A stretch of 64,000 nt of DNA from Bacteroidota bacterium (GTDB taxonomy: Bacteria > Bacteroidota > Ignavibacteria > Kapaibacteriales > Kapaibacteriaceae): the NCBI GenBank assembly GCA_018266735.1, contig JAFDZT010000009.1, positions 62,001 to 126,000 on the forward strand, written 5' to 3'. Of the stretch, positions 50,839 to 60,022 are shown piece by piece. Position 1 is the stretch's first letter, and the number at the start of each line of letters is the position of its first letter. Made by a program: the position numbers and the translations under genes. The notes beneath the pieces were generated by a model. The model saw only the letters and a program-made list of their open reading frames with translations. It did no database searches and was not told the DNA's origin.

Positions 50839-51638
50839 TGGCCGCAATGCCATTCCCGAAGATCATGGGCGTGTTGAATGTGACGCCCGATTCCCTCTCC
50901 GATGGAGGACGGTTCTCGTCACGTCGTGATGCTGTTGACCATGCCTTGATCATGATCGATGAAGGCGCCGATGTGATCGACGTTGGCGGCGAGAGCACCC
51001 GTCCAGGCGCTCTGCCGGTAGATGTCGACGTTGAACTCGAGCGCGTGATCCCCGTGATCGAAGGCATCCGATCCATTCATCCGACCATTGAGATCAGCGT
51101 GGACACAGCGAAGGCCATGGTGGCCAACGAGGCCGTGGAGGCCGGCGCCACGATGATCAACGATGTGACGGCAGGTCTGGGTGACCCGCTCATGTTCCTC
51201 TGCGCAGCGAGTCTGCGCGTGCCCTTCATCGTGATGCATATGCAAGGTGTTCCGCGCACCATGCAGGACGAGCCCACCTATGCCGACGTTGTCACCGAAG
51301 TGTACGACATGTTGCGTGAACGCGTCTTGGCGGCACGCGAGGCAGGGATCAGGGAGGTATGGGTGGACGTGGGTATCGGCTTTGGCAAGACGCTTGAGCA
51401 CAACCTGACGTTGCTTCGCAACCTTGCCACCTTCAATGACCTTGGACCGCAGGTCGTGGGCATCAGTCGCAAACGATTCCTTGGTTCGATCACCGGGATC
51501 GACGAGCCCGAGCAGCGGGATACGGCAACAGCGTTGATGCATGCCTTGCTTCTGCAGCACCAGGCACGCATGGTCAGAGTTCACAATGTGAAGATGATCG
51601 CAGAATTGCGAAAGCTCTACGAAGCGCTCAATCTCTAA
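50838..51638 (+). CDS. folP: Dihydropteroate synthase
   Basis: Joins p-aminobenzoate to the pterin pyrophosphate in folate synthesis. A 266-residue TIM barrel with IMGVLNVTPDSLSDGGRF at about residues 8-25, GGESTRPGA near 52, MHMQGVPRTMQ near 135 and VGISRKRFLG near 210. All are standard. It is last in the small rightward operon, and its 3' end overlaps the convergent regulator gene by 11 bases. folK and folB lie about 11 kb away in the opposite direction. Confidence 0.95.
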   Translation: MAAMPFPKIMGVLNVTPDSLSDGGRFSSRRDAVDHALIMIDEGADVIDVGGESTRPGALPVDVDVELERVIPVIEGIRSIHPTIEISVDTAKAMVANEAVEAGATMINDVTAGLGDPLMFLCAASLRVPFIVMHMQGVPRTMQDEPTYADVVTEVYDMLRERVLAAREAGIREVWVDVGIGFGKTLEHNLTLLRNLATFNDLGPQVVGISRKRFLGSITGIDEPEQRDTATALMHALLLQHQARMVRVHNVKMIAELRKLYEALNL

Positions 51639-53049
51639 CGCGATACTGATGCACTTCGATGCCGTACTTGCGGATCTTGTTGTGCAGCGTTTCTCTGCTC
51701 ACACCAAGAACGGCCGCGGCCTTGCTCACGTTGCCCTTACAACGTTCGAGCGTCTTCTCGATCTTCATTTTATCGACCATGGCGAGATCGTCCTTCAAGG
51801 ACCGATCGCTGGAGATCATGGTGGAATCGCCGTTCGACGGAGTTGACGAGGGTGTGACCACCGTATCGTGCTGCACCACGGAGGTCTTCATGATGCGATG
51901 CAGATCGGCCACTTCCAGTTGATCGGTGGCTGTGGTCTGCAAGGCAACGCGAAGCACGCTTGCGAGCTCGCGCACGTTTCCCGGCCACTCACGTTCTTGA
52001 AGATACTCGACGGCCGCCATCGAGATCGTCTTCACGTCGCCCATCTCGCGATTGTGCTTCGTCAGGTAGAAGTCGGCGATCAACGGAATATCGTCGCGAC
52101 GTTCTCGCAACGACGGGATGTAGATCTCGCACTCGCGCAACCGGTGATAGAGCTGCTCGCGGAAACGTCCTTCTTGCATGTTGGTCACAAGGTCTCGGTC
52201 AGTGGCCGAGACGAAGCGTATGTCGACGTCCTCTGTTTCCACCGAACCTACGCGGCGCACGGCCTTCTGCTCGGTCGGGAGCAGAAGATTGGCCTGAAGT
52301 TCCAGCGGCATGTCGCCGATCTCATCCAGGAAGAGCGTTCCCTTGTGTGCTTGATGGAAGAGCCCGCGCTTGTTGTCCATGGCACCGGAGAAGGCGCCCT
52401 TGACGTGACCGAACAACTCGCTTTGAAAGAGTTCGCGCGGGATGTTGGGAATGTCCACAGTGATGAACGGATGCTTGGCACGTCGACTCACACTATGCAA
52501 GGCATGAGCAACGAGTTTCTTTCCCGTGCCCGTCTCACCGGTGATGAGAACGTTCAGATCCGTACGTCCGTAGCGCAATACCTTATCGGCAACTTCCATC
52601 ATGGCTTGACTGCGCCCGATGATGCCTTGCGTTTCGATCAGTCGTCGTAGCTCTTCGTTCGAGTTCTCGGTCTGCACGCGTTCGAGTGCGGCCTTGAGCA
52701 CATCGACGAGTCGCTCATTGCTCAGCACGGACTTCTCGATGAAGTTCATGGCACCAAGCTTGGTGGCCTTCACGGCCGTCTCGATCGTGCCCTTGCCGGA
52801 GATCATGATCACCGGAACAGAAGGGTAGTTCTTGATCGAGTGACCGAGCATGTCGATCCCCGAGAGATTGGACATGCTTCCGAACTCGATGTCGAGTAAC
52901 ATCAATCCCACCTCGCGCGCATGCGAGTCCAGATAGGCCATGGCCGATTCAGGACTGTTGCGGACCTCCGTTTGCCAGCCCTGACCGTGCACGATCTCGG
53001 CAAGGGTAGAACTGAAGTCGGAGTTATCGTCGACGATGAGAATTTTCAT
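51628..53049 (-). CDS. Sigma-54-type response regulator (NtrC family)
   Basis: A 473-residue activator; the ATG at 53049 gives the clean receiver start MKILIVDD. Receiver (1-120) with phospho-acceptor Asp in LMLLDIEFG; AAA+ domain (about 145-380) with GETGTGKKLVAHALH and Walker B LFLDEIGDMP; and a C-terminal Fis helix-turn-helix (NVSKAAAVLGVSRETLHNKI). The sigma-54 contact loop is GAFSGA instead of GAFTGA, and the Walker A residue after the Lys is Lys rather than Glu. The receiver's usual K-P is K-S (EKSVL). No kinase gene adjoins it. Confidence 0.9.
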   Translation of the reverse strand: MKILIVDDNSDFSSTLAEIVHGQGWQTEVRNSPESAMAYLDSHAREVGLMLLDIEFGSMSNLSGIDMLGHSIKNYPSVPVIMISGKGTIETAVKATKLGAMNFIEKSVLSNERLVDVLKAALERVQTENSNEELRRLIETQGIIGRSQAMMEVADKVLRYGRTDLNVLITGETGTGKKLVAHALHSVSRRAKHPFITVDIPNIPRELFQSELFGHVKGAFSGAMDNKRGLFHQAHKGTLFLDEIGDMPLELQANLLLPTEQKAVRRVGSVETEDVDIRFVSATDRDLVTNMQEGRFREQLYHRLRECEIYIPSLRERRDDIPLIADFYLTKHNREMGDVKTISMAAVEYLQEREWPGNVRELASVLRVALQTTATDQLEVADLHRIMKTSVVQHDTVVTPSSTPSNGDSTMISSDRSLKDDLAMVDKMKIEKTLERCKGNVSKAAAVLGVSRETLHNKIRKYGIEVHQYRVRD

Positions 53050-53062
53050 TGGTGTAGAGTGC

Positions 53063-53551
53063 TCAACGATCGCGGGTGACGAGGCGCTGGAGCGAATCGA
53101 ATTCGGCGCGGAAAAATCTGCTCTGGAAGGTCGGAATGTCTGGATTCCAGACAACCCTTAAATATACGTCCGTTTTGGGATTCACATATTCAACATAGCG
53201 TGCGCGAACCCCGCGAACGTTCATGGCCTGCGTTTTCAAATAGGCGGTTTTCACGGCTTCGGCACGCTGACAGTATTCTTGCGGGTCGGCGGCGGTCAGG
53301 TAGACCGTGTCGGTGCGCTTGTCCGTGTTTGTCTCCAACCGGAAGATCTCGCCCTTCGTGTTCATGAGGTAGGCATCCACCGTATGCGCCGAATCGTCCT
53401 CGGTACCCCAGCGCACGGAGAGCTCGCGCTGCGCTTCGGTGATGCAGGGCGCAACGGCGGTAGGGCGCGGACGTGTGGTGGTGGTGCACGAGGCGCCCAA
53501 CAGGGCGGACATGCACAGGATCACCATCGGTACAACGAAGGCCTTCCTCAT
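53063..53551 (-). CDS. Small lipoprotein of unknown function
   Basis: A 162-residue product with the lipobox LLGASC at about residue 18-19 and an N-terminal membrane segment; the start is the ATG at 53551, which overlaps the gltX stop by 4 bases. The mature part is alpha/beta with two cysteines (APCITEAQREL, QEYCQRAEAVKTAYLK). No family recognised. It lies between gltX and the regulator gene in a leftward operon. Confidence 0.65.
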   Translation of the reverse strand: MRKAFVVPMVILCMSALLGASCTTTTRPRPTAVAPCITEAQRELSVRWGTEDDSAHTVDAYLMNTKGEIFRLETNTDKRTDTVYLTAADPQEYCQRAEAVKTAYLKTQAMNVRGVRARYVEYVNPKTDVYLRVVWNPDIPTFQSRFFRAEFDSLQRLVTRDR

Positions 53552-54990
53552 GCAAGTCCATTCCGCAATCGTGTCATGCATCGTTCCTTGCCAAGTACTT
53601 CCATCGTGTCGTACACGCCGGCTCCCACTTGCTTTCCGGTCAGCACAACGCGCAGCGGATGCATCAAGGCACCGGTCTTCACATTGTGTTCCGTGGCAAA
53701 GGCCGCGGTCACATCGTTTAACGTGGTGTGATCCCACTGCTCGATGCTTGCATACCGTTCGGTGAGGGCGCGCAGCAATTCGCTCGTGTCGGGCTTCCAA
53801 TGCTTTGCGCGGTATTCATCGTCGACGTTGACCACGTCGGTGAAGATGTAGTCGGCAAAGGTGACCACGTCTTGCACGAAATGGATCCGCTCGCGGACAA
53901 GACCGATCACACGCGCCACGTAGTCCGGCTCGATGTAGGCATATCCTGCCTCTTGCAATGCGGGAAGGACCATGGCGGCAAGGTCCTGCGGATCCTTCGC
54001 CCGCAGATACTCGCCGTTCATCCAGTCGAGCTTCTTGTAGTCGAACACCGCTCCGGCCTTGTTCACGCGCTCAAGCGTGAAGTGCTCGATCAGGTCCGGC
54101 ATGGAATACACTTCTCGGTCAGTGCCGGGATTCCAACCGCACAGCGACACGAAGTTCACGAGGGCATCGGGGAAGTAGCCCTTCTTCCGAAAATCACGCA
54201 CCATCACGTCGCCATGTCGCTTGCTCATCTTCGTACGGTCTGGATTCAGCAACAGTGGTACGTGTGCGAATGTTGGTGGCGTCCAACCAAAGGCCTCGTA
54301 GAGGAGGATGTGCTTGGGGGTGGACGGGAGCCATTCCTCTGCGCGGATCACGTGGGTGATCTCCATCAGGTGATCGTCGACAACATTGGCAAGGTGATAC
54401 GTAGGGAAGCCATCGCTCTTGAGCAAGATCTGATCGTCCACCTCGCGACCTTGCACCGTCACCTCGCCTCGCACAGCATCGTGGAAGCGAACCTCGGAGG
54501 TGTGCGGCACCTTGAGTCGGATCACATGATCGGCATTGCTCTGCAGAAGACGTTCTGTTTCGTGTTCGCCGAGCGTGTACTGATTGCGCATGGTGGTACG
54601 GTCGTAGCGAGGGGCAATGCCGGCGGCCTGTTGGCGAACGCGCATTGCATCGAGTTCCTCGGACGTGTCGAAGGCATAGTACGCATGACCGCTGGCCACC
54701 AACTGCATGCCGTAGGTGCGATAGAGATCGAAGCGTTCGCTCTGGACGTAGGGGCCGTAGTTCCCGCCAACGTGCGGACCCTCGTCGAAGACCACGCCGG
54801 CCCATCGAAGCGATTCGATCTGCTCTTCCATGGCGCCTTCGACCAAGCGCGTCCGATCCGTGTCCTCGATGCGAAGCACGCACACGCCGCCATGATGTTT
54901 GGCAAAGAGATAGTTATACAAAGCAGTGCGCAAGCTTCCGATATGAAGGAAGCCTGTTGGTGAAGGTGCAAATCGTACGCGTACGCTCAT
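53548..54990 (-). CDS. gltX: Glutamyl-tRNA synthetase
   Basis: Charges tRNA-Glu (and perhaps tRNA-Gln, if non-discriminating). A 480-residue class I synthetase: HIGH-type motif FLHIGSLRTA at about 14-23, RIEDTDRTR at about 40-48, YDRTTMRN near 129, and KMSKRHG near 255. C-terminal anticodon-binding helical domains are complete. Normal length. Starts with ATG, 17 bases after the divergent-free queD stop upstream. Confidence 0.96.
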   Translation of the reverse strand: MSVRVRFAPSPTGFLHIGSLRTALYNYLFAKHHGGVCVLRIEDTDRTRLVEGAMEEQIESLRWAGVVFDEGPHVGGNYGPYVQSERFDLYRTYGMQLVASGHAYYAFDTSEELDAMRVRQQAAGIAPRYDRTTMRNQYTLGEHETERLLQSNADHVIRLKVPHTSEVRFHDAVRGEVTVQGREVDDQILLKSDGFPTYHLANVVDDHLMEITHVIRAEEWLPSTPKHILLYEAFGWTPPTFAHVPLLLNPDRTKMSKRHGDVMVRDFRKKGYFPDALVNFVSLCGWNPGTDREVYSMPDLIEHFTLERVNKAGAVFDYKKLDWMNGEYLRAKDPQDLAAMVLPALQEAGYAYIEPDYVARVIGLVRERIHFVQDVVTFADYIFTDVVNVDDEYRAKHWKPDTSELLRALTERYASIEQWDHTTLNDVTAAFATEHNVKTGALMHPLRVVLTGKQVGAGVYDTMEVLGKERCMTRLRNGLA

Positions 54991-55006
54991 TGATCGATCC
55001 GTGTTG

Positions 55007-55432
55007 TTATCGTCGTTTGTTCGTCACTTCTGCATAGGTCTTCTCGGTCTCATACACGCGCACCGTGAGTTCATCGATGGCCGTGTGTTCACCAAGTCGT
55101 GCCCATATCGCATCGGCAAGCATGTGGGCGATGTTCTCTGCCGTGGTCGGTACATCGATGTAGACCACCTTCATCGGATGATCGGTGAAGAAGTCCACCA
55201 TCACATCATCCGAACGGTCGCACAGAAAACAATGGTCGAGCTCGTCGATGAGTGGCTGGACCAACGTCTTCATGTCGAAGTAGTCCATCACCATGCCCTG
55301 ATCATCCGGCTCGCCCGCCAAGATCACGTGGGCTTCGTAGGAGTGACCGTGAATGTTCTTGCAAAGGCCGGCGTGATGGGCAAGTCGATGTCCCATCTCC
55401 CAGCGGAACTGTTTTGAGATGCGAGTACGCAT
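55007..55432 (-). CDS. queD: 6-carboxy-tetrahydropterin synthase QueD (PTPS family)
   Basis: Second step of queuosine (preQ0) synthesis, converting dihydroneopterin triphosphate. A 141-residue protein with the zinc His triad: GHRLAHHAG at about 14-22 and NIHGHSYEAHV at about 26-36. Catalytic region LDHCFLCDRSD (His and Cys), PTTAENIAHML near 96 and the Glu-containing VRVYETEKTY end. It is followed, in the opposite order, by queF 2 bases upstream in the same operon. Confidence 0.9.
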   Translation of the reverse strand: MRTRISKQFRWEMGHRLAHHAGLCKNIHGHSYEAHVILAGEPDDQGMVMDYFDMKTLVQPLIDELDHCFLCDRSDDVMVDFFTDHPMKVVYIDVPTTAENIAHMLADAIWARLGEHTAIDELTVRVYETEKTYAEVTNKRR

Positions 55433-55434
55433 GA

Positions 55435-55773
55435 TCAGGCCTTTCCGTGCTCAACGACGATCACGCTGTTGATCCCTCCGCGAGCCTTCCATTCTGCAGT
55501 GACCTTCATCCATGCCGGATCGCAGCAGGCCACGAGATCGTCGAGGATCTGATTCGTCACGGCCTCGTAGAAGATGCCCTTGTTGCGGAAGTCGAGATAG
55601 TAATACTTCAACGACTTCAGTTCAATGCATGTGGCGCGAGGCGTGTATTCAACAGTGATCGTTCCGAAATCCGGCAACCCGGTGATCGGACAGACCGATG
55701 TGAACTCAGGGTTGATGTGCGTGATCGTGTACGGACGGGAAGGATTCGGATTCGGGAATGTTTCGATGGTCAT
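55435..55773 (-). CDS. queF: NADPH-dependent 7-cyano-7-deazaguanine reductase QueF
   Basis: Reduces preQ0 to preQ1 for tRNA queuosine. A 112-residue short-form QueF, set from the ATG at 55773 since upstream frame lacks homology-like sequence. The active Cys is in FTSVCPITGLPDFG (about residues 26-39), and the family box ELKSLKYYYLDFRN lies near 53-66. The C-terminal half (VEHG end) is shorter than in many unimodular QueF, but the core is complete. Confidence 0.9.
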   Translation of the reverse strand: MTIETFPNPNPSRPYTITHINPEFTSVCPITGLPDFGTITVEYTPRATCIELKSLKYYYLDFRNKGIFYEAVTNQILDDLVACCDPAWMKVTAEWKARGGINSVIVVEHGKA

Positions 55774-55799
55774 GGGTCGGCTCGAGTGGGTTGGGGAAA

Positions 55800-55849
55800 C
55801 CACAAAAATACAACAATGGAGCGCCGCGGATAACCGCAACGCTCCATTG
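55800..55849 (-). terminator. Intrinsic terminator after sppA
   Basis: On the minus strand CAATGGAGCG (55849-55840) and CGCTCCATTG (55823-55814) are a perfect 10-bp stem with a 16-base loop, followed by TTGTATTTTTG. It lies 26 bases after the sppA stop and before queF. Confidence 0.8.
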
Positions 55850-55874
55850 GGAGGAGGAACTTCGAGAGTGGTGC

Positions 55875-57809
55875 TTAGTCGACGCTCACCGTGGTGGGCA
55901 TCATGACCATCGTGTGTTCATGCATGCCGATGTCCGTGAGGCGCGCCGCATGGAAGAGCTGCTGTTGTACAGGGTACGGAAGCGTTTTCCAGACCTGTTC
56001 GATGGGCGTCGCGCTGGAGGTGAGTCCGGCTAAGAGTTGGCGCACAGATGCCTTTTGCGAGGCTTGGGTCTCTTCATCGTCGTCCGACGAACTATCGTCG
56101 ACGCCGAACATCTTCAGCAAGGCGGCAAGGTTGTCGATCTCTTCGGGGAACGAGATGATGTTCACTTTCTTGCCGGCCGGCACGCCGAGGCGCTTCTTCA
56201 CCATGTCGATGGTCTTCTGAAGACCACCCGACACGTCCACCAGGCCTGCCTTCTTTGCTGCTTCACCCGTCCATACGCGTCCACGGGCCACGAGGCGGGT
56301 CTCCTCGAACGACTTCTTCCGAGCATCGGCCACACGTTGCACGAAGCGACGGTAGATGGGGGCGGAGAGGTCGTGAAGCGTCGTCTTGTCGGCTTCCGAG
56401 AACTTCATCATCGGATTCATGAATTGCGACGAGGAACCGGTGCTGACGGTATCGATGGTAACGCCGATTTTGTCCATGGTGCCCGCAACATTCGGAATGG
56501 CAAGGATCACGCCAATGGAACCGGTGATGGTGGCAGGGTGGGCGACGATCGTGTCACAGGCCATGGCGATATAGTATCCACCGGATGCGGCCACGTCGCT
56601 CATCGATGCATAGACGGGCTTCACCTTGCGTGTCTTGATGATCTCTGCCCAGATCTCTTCCGAACCGATCACGCTTCCACCGGGTGAATCGATGCGCAGG
56701 ATGATGGCCGTCACGTCGTCGTCTTCGCGTGCTTTCTTCAATTCCTTGATCAGGTTCTTCGCATAGATGTTCTCTTGTTCGAACGGATTGTCGTTCCTAC
56801 CGGCATAGATCGCGCCGCTGGCATAGACAATGGCAATGGTGTTGTTCTTGTCGACCGATGAATTGTCGTGATCTTCCACGCCGTCATAGTTGGCGACGGA
56901 GACCAGACGCAGTGAAGGCTCATCAGAAGAATCCTTCGGATTCAGTCGACGGGCGATATCCGTGCGAAGGTCGTTCTCCATCACGATGCGATCGATGAAG
57001 CCTTGGGCCTTGGCAGAATCAGCCGTGTACAGTCCACGATCGAGTGTGGCGCGAACTTTCTCCTCAGAGAGGTGTCGACCTTGAGCGACGGCAGAAACGA
57101 ACATCGACGCACGTTGATCGATGAGTGCTCGTACTTCTTCCTTCGCCGGTGCACTCCAGTTCGAGCGGGTCATCGATTCCGCTGCCGACTTGTATTCTTC
57201 GAATTGTTGAACGTGCCATTCCACGCCGATCTTGTCGAACATTCCCTTCATGAAGGGAGCCGATGCACCAAAGGCATTCAGTTCGAGCATGCCTTCTTGC
57301 GGCATGAAGATGGAGTCGGCAGCCGAGGCCAGATAGTAGTGTGCCTTTGAACCGGATTCGATGAAGGCGTAGACGAACTTTCCGGAGGAACGGAAGTCAA
57401 CGAGCGCGTCGCGCAATTCATTGAGCTTGGCCATTCCGAATCCGGCGCCACCGGCACGATAGTAGATGCCCTTGATGTGGTCGTCGGTCTTTGCATGTTC
57501 GATCGCCGTGAGGATCTCGAACAATGATGTGCCGTGACCCTTGTCGCCAAAGTTGAGCGTCATCGGTGCTTTGTATTCTTCGAGGCCGCCCGACAGATCC
57601 AACAGAAGCACGGTGTTGTCGCGAACGCTCACGTCCTTGTGCTTCGTCTCGAGCTTCGAGACCACGAGACCAACGAAGCCGGCGAGAGCTGCAAAGAACA
57701 GAACGATCACGCCGAGAATGATCACGACGGGGATCCACCATCGCGAGCGCCGTGGTCGTTGATACATTGGCGGCGGCGGTGGGAAGGGAGCGGTCTGGTT
57801 ATCTTGCAT
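55875..57809 (-). CDS. sppA: Signal peptide peptidase SppA (long form)
   Basis: Membrane-bound serine protease that degrades cleaved signal peptides. A 644-residue long form with Pro-rich cytoplasmic N-terminus, one membrane helix at about residues 26-50 (WIPVVIILGVIVLFFAALAG) and two S49 domains. The N-domain carries the general-base Lys in EYKSAAESM (near 205); the C-domain has RIDSPGGSV (near 370) and the nucleophile Ser in DVAASGGYY (near 405). Both catalytic residues are present. Ends in a terminator, and divergent from queA. Confidence 0.93.
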   Translation of the reverse strand: MQDNQTAPFPPPPPMYQRPRRSRWWIPVVIILGVIVLFFAALAGFVGLVVSKLETKHKDVSVRDNTVLLLDLSGGLEEYKAPMTLNFGDKGHGTSLFEILTAIEHAKTDDHIKGIYYRAGGAGFGMAKLNELRDALVDFRSSGKFVYAFIESGSKAHYYLASAADSIFMPQEGMLELNAFGASAPFMKGMFDKIGVEWHVQQFEEYKSAAESMTRSNWSAPAKEEVRALIDQRASMFVSAVAQGRHLSEEKVRATLDRGLYTADSAKAQGFIDRIVMENDLRTDIARRLNPKDSSDEPSLRLVSVANYDGVEDHDNSSVDKNNTIAIVYASGAIYAGRNDNPFEQENIYAKNLIKELKKAREDDDVTAIILRIDSPGGSVIGSEEIWAEIIKTRKVKPVYASMSDVAASGGYYIAMACDTIVAHPATITGSIGVILAIPNVAGTMDKIGVTIDTVSTGSSSQFMNPMMKFSEADKTTLHDLSAPIYRRFVQRVADARKKSFEETRLVARGRVWTGEAAKKAGLVDVSGGLQKTIDMVKKRLGVPAGKKVNIISFPEEIDNLAALLKMFGVDDSSSDDDEETQASQKASVRQLLAGLTSSATPIEQVWKTLPYPVQQQLFHAARLTDIGMHEHTMVMMPTTVSVD

Positions 57810-57890
57810 GTCTCGTTCTCCGGTGATGGATTGAATTGCGGGGGTGCGGTACGTTCGCCTTCAAACAAAGGTTGCAGACAAAATACCACT

Positions 57891-59117
57891 ATGCAGAGTC
57901 ACGATTACACGTATGTGCTGCCTCCGGATCGGATCGCCAGTGTCCCCCTTGCGGAGCGGGACGCGAGCAAGCTGCTCGTCGCCGATGCTGTCCATGCGAC
58001 CATCGAGCACCGCACCTTCCGCGAGCTTCCATCCATCCTGCCCGAGCGCTCGATCCTGGTGGTGAATCGCACCCGCGTGATCGCGGCTCGCCTGCTGGTG
58101 CGCAAGCCGTCGGGTGGACAGGTGGAGGTGTTCCTCTCGCAGCCCGTCCGCCCGTCCACGGACCCTTCTGTGGTCCTGCATGCTTCAGAACCAAGCGAAT
58201 GGGAGTGCATCATCGGAGGACGTAATGTGCACGTCGGCATGGAACTCCAGCACGGCGGCGTCGACCTGCGCATTCAGGTGTTGGAGCGCAATGGGAATGA
58301 GGGTATCGTGCGACTGACGTGGGACGATGGCACGTCGCTGGCCGACGTGGTGGAGCGAGCCGGCGTTGTGCCCTTGCCACCCTACATCCATCGCGAAGCG
58401 ACCGTTGAGGACAGAGAGCGATATCAGACCGTCTATGCAACCGAAGAGGGCTCTGTGGCTGCGCCGACGGCCGGACTCCATCTTACGACGAGAGTGATGG
58501 ACGACCTCTCGGCACGAGGCATTGAACGTATCGAGGTCGTCTTGCACGTTGGGCTTGGCACCTTTGCTCCGATGCATGCAGGTGATGTGCGTGAACACGT
58601 GATGCATCGTGAACGATTCGGCATCGATCTCGCATCGGTCCGCGCTCTGGCAGATACGGCCGCACGAAGAGACGCATGGATCACGGCTGTGGGGACGACA
58701 TCGTTGCGCACGTTGGAATCACTGTTCTACGTTGGGGCTCGGCTTGCCATGGATGCCAACGCCTTCCCGCCCGGTGAGGTCGATGTGCCGCAATGGGCTG
58801 CCTTCGAGGCATCGCACGTGGACGTATCACGAGCAGCAGCCTTTGCCGCCCTTGGTGCATGGATGGATGCGCACGGAATGGACATGGTATGGGGGACAAC
58901 GCAGATCATGCTGATCCCCGAAGCGCACATTGCAACGGCCGACGCGTTGATCACAAATTTCCATCAGCCCGGGACGACGCTCATGCTCCTCGTGGCGGCC
59001 TTCGTGGGTGGTGCGTGGTGGCGGAACATCTATGAAGCGGCGCTCGAGAACGACTATCGGTTCTTGAGTTATGGCGACAGTTCCCTGCTTCTGCGATCGG
59101 TCGTGCGCTCCACGTAA
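57891..59117 (+). CDS. queA: S-adenosylmethionine:tRNA ribosyltransferase-isomerase
   Basis: Adds the epoxycyclopentanediol precursor to preQ1 in tRNA, late in queuosine synthesis. A 408-residue protein beginning YTYVLPPDRIASVPLAERD at about residues 5-23, with VNRTRVIAARL near 58, VEVFLSQP near 76, APTAGLHLT near 190 and ITNFHQPGTTLMLLVAAFVGG near 352-372 (split here for length). The ATG at 57891 fits the family start, and the longer frame to 57534 is read-through of sppA antisense. Its end overlaps the convergent ybbR-like gene by 49 bases. Confidence 0.95.
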   Translation: MQSHDYTYVLPPDRIASVPLAERDASKLLVADAVHATIEHRTFRELPSILPERSILVVNRTRVIAARLLVRKPSGGQVEVFLSQPVRPSTDPSVVLHASEPSEWECIIGGRNVHVGMELQHGGVDLRIQVLERNGNEGIVRLTWDDGTSLADVVERAGVVPLPPYIHREATVEDRERYQTVYATEEGSVAAPTAGLHLTTRVMDDLSARGIERIEVVLHVGLGTFAPMHAGDVREHVMHRERFGIDLASVRALADTAARRDAWITAVGTTSLRTLESLFYVGARLAMDANAFPPGEVDVPQWAAFEASHVDVSRAAAFAALGAWMDAHGMDMVWGTTQIMLIPEAHIATADALITNFHQPGTTLMLLVAAFVGGAWWRNIYEAALENDYRFLSYGDSSLLLRSVVRST

Positions 59118-60022
59118 CGGATCACCGAAGGGATCGTGCCAAGCAATGTCATGTTCGGCGGCACGGTGATCGTTGGACGCACATAACCACTTGCAGGGAT
59201 CGTTGTTTCAGAGATCACAGCACGTAACCGCTGGGCCGTGAGCGTCGAGAGATCATCCACGCCGCCGCGAACGATCACGGAGATCATCGACGGAACGATC
59301 ATCGTCGATCGCGCACCTTGAATGGATGGGATCTCCACCGGTACATCCACGATCACACGATCTGCTACCTGTTGCACGTTCGTATGCACACGCACTTCCT
59401 GTGGTGTGACGTTCAAGAGCGAAGAAAGGGAGTCGCTCATGGCCACAAGCGTGGTCACCCCGTAGTGCAGATCCGTTTGCAAGAGTCGCTGCGTTGGCCA
59501 ACGATCGATCGATCGGACGACGGCCTCGCTTCCACGCACATCCACGGTCTTCGGCTCCACCGTTGGTTCTCCGATCACGACGAAGCCGGGTCGACATGTG
59601 GTGGAATGTCGCAGCGACACATCCACGCGCTTCATCACTTGATCACCTGTGTTCAACACGAGCGAACTCGGAACAACATCGAGTGTTTGAAATGGTTGCG
59701 ACGTGGTGATGGCACGAATGAGATCGCTCTTGTCGAGTTCATACACCGATTGCTGCGATGGCTGCTGCTTGGTGAGATCGATGGCACAGGCGATCTGCGG
59801 ATACATACGAAGGTTCAGGATCTGCCAACCTGTACCTCGCACACGAAAGGTCAGGGTGGGTGGCACGGTGGAAAGGAGCGCTTGATTGGGCGGCGCTGTC
59901 ACGGTCAGGGGCACGTCGACGTAGTCCTCGTACACACGTGTGAGCGACACGTATCCCCACATGAGCACTGCAAGCAGTACACATGAGACGAGAACACCTA
60001 TACTATTCCTGCGTCGAGCCAT
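59069..60022 (-). CDS. YbbR-domain membrane protein
   Basis: A 317-residue protein with one N-terminal membrane helix (IGVLVSCVLLAVLMWGYV, residues 8-25), then three beta YbbR repeats, each with the pattern of LTFRVRGTGW..., VSLRHSTTCRPGFVVIGEP and RVIVDVPVEIPSIQGA. Proteins of this family, such as CdaR, often sit beside diadenylate cyclases; none is adjacent here. It overlaps dnaG by 25 bases. Function in this organism not established. Confidence 0.8.
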   Translation of the reverse strand: MARRRNSIGVLVSCVLLAVLMWGYVSLTRVYEDYVDVPLTVTAPPNQALLSTVPPTLTFRVRGTGWQILNLRMYPQIACAIDLTKQQPSQQSVYELDKSDLIRAITTSQPFQTLDVVPSSLVLNTGDQVMKRVDVSLRHSTTCRPGFVVIGEPTVEPKTVDVRGSEAVVRSIDRWPTQRLLQTDLHYGVTTLVAMSDSLSSLLNVTPQEVRVHTNVQQVADRVIVDVPVEIPSIQGARSTMIVPSMISVIVRGGVDDLSTLTAQRLRAVISETTIPASGYVRPTITVPPNMTLLGTIPSVIRYVERTTDRRSRELSP

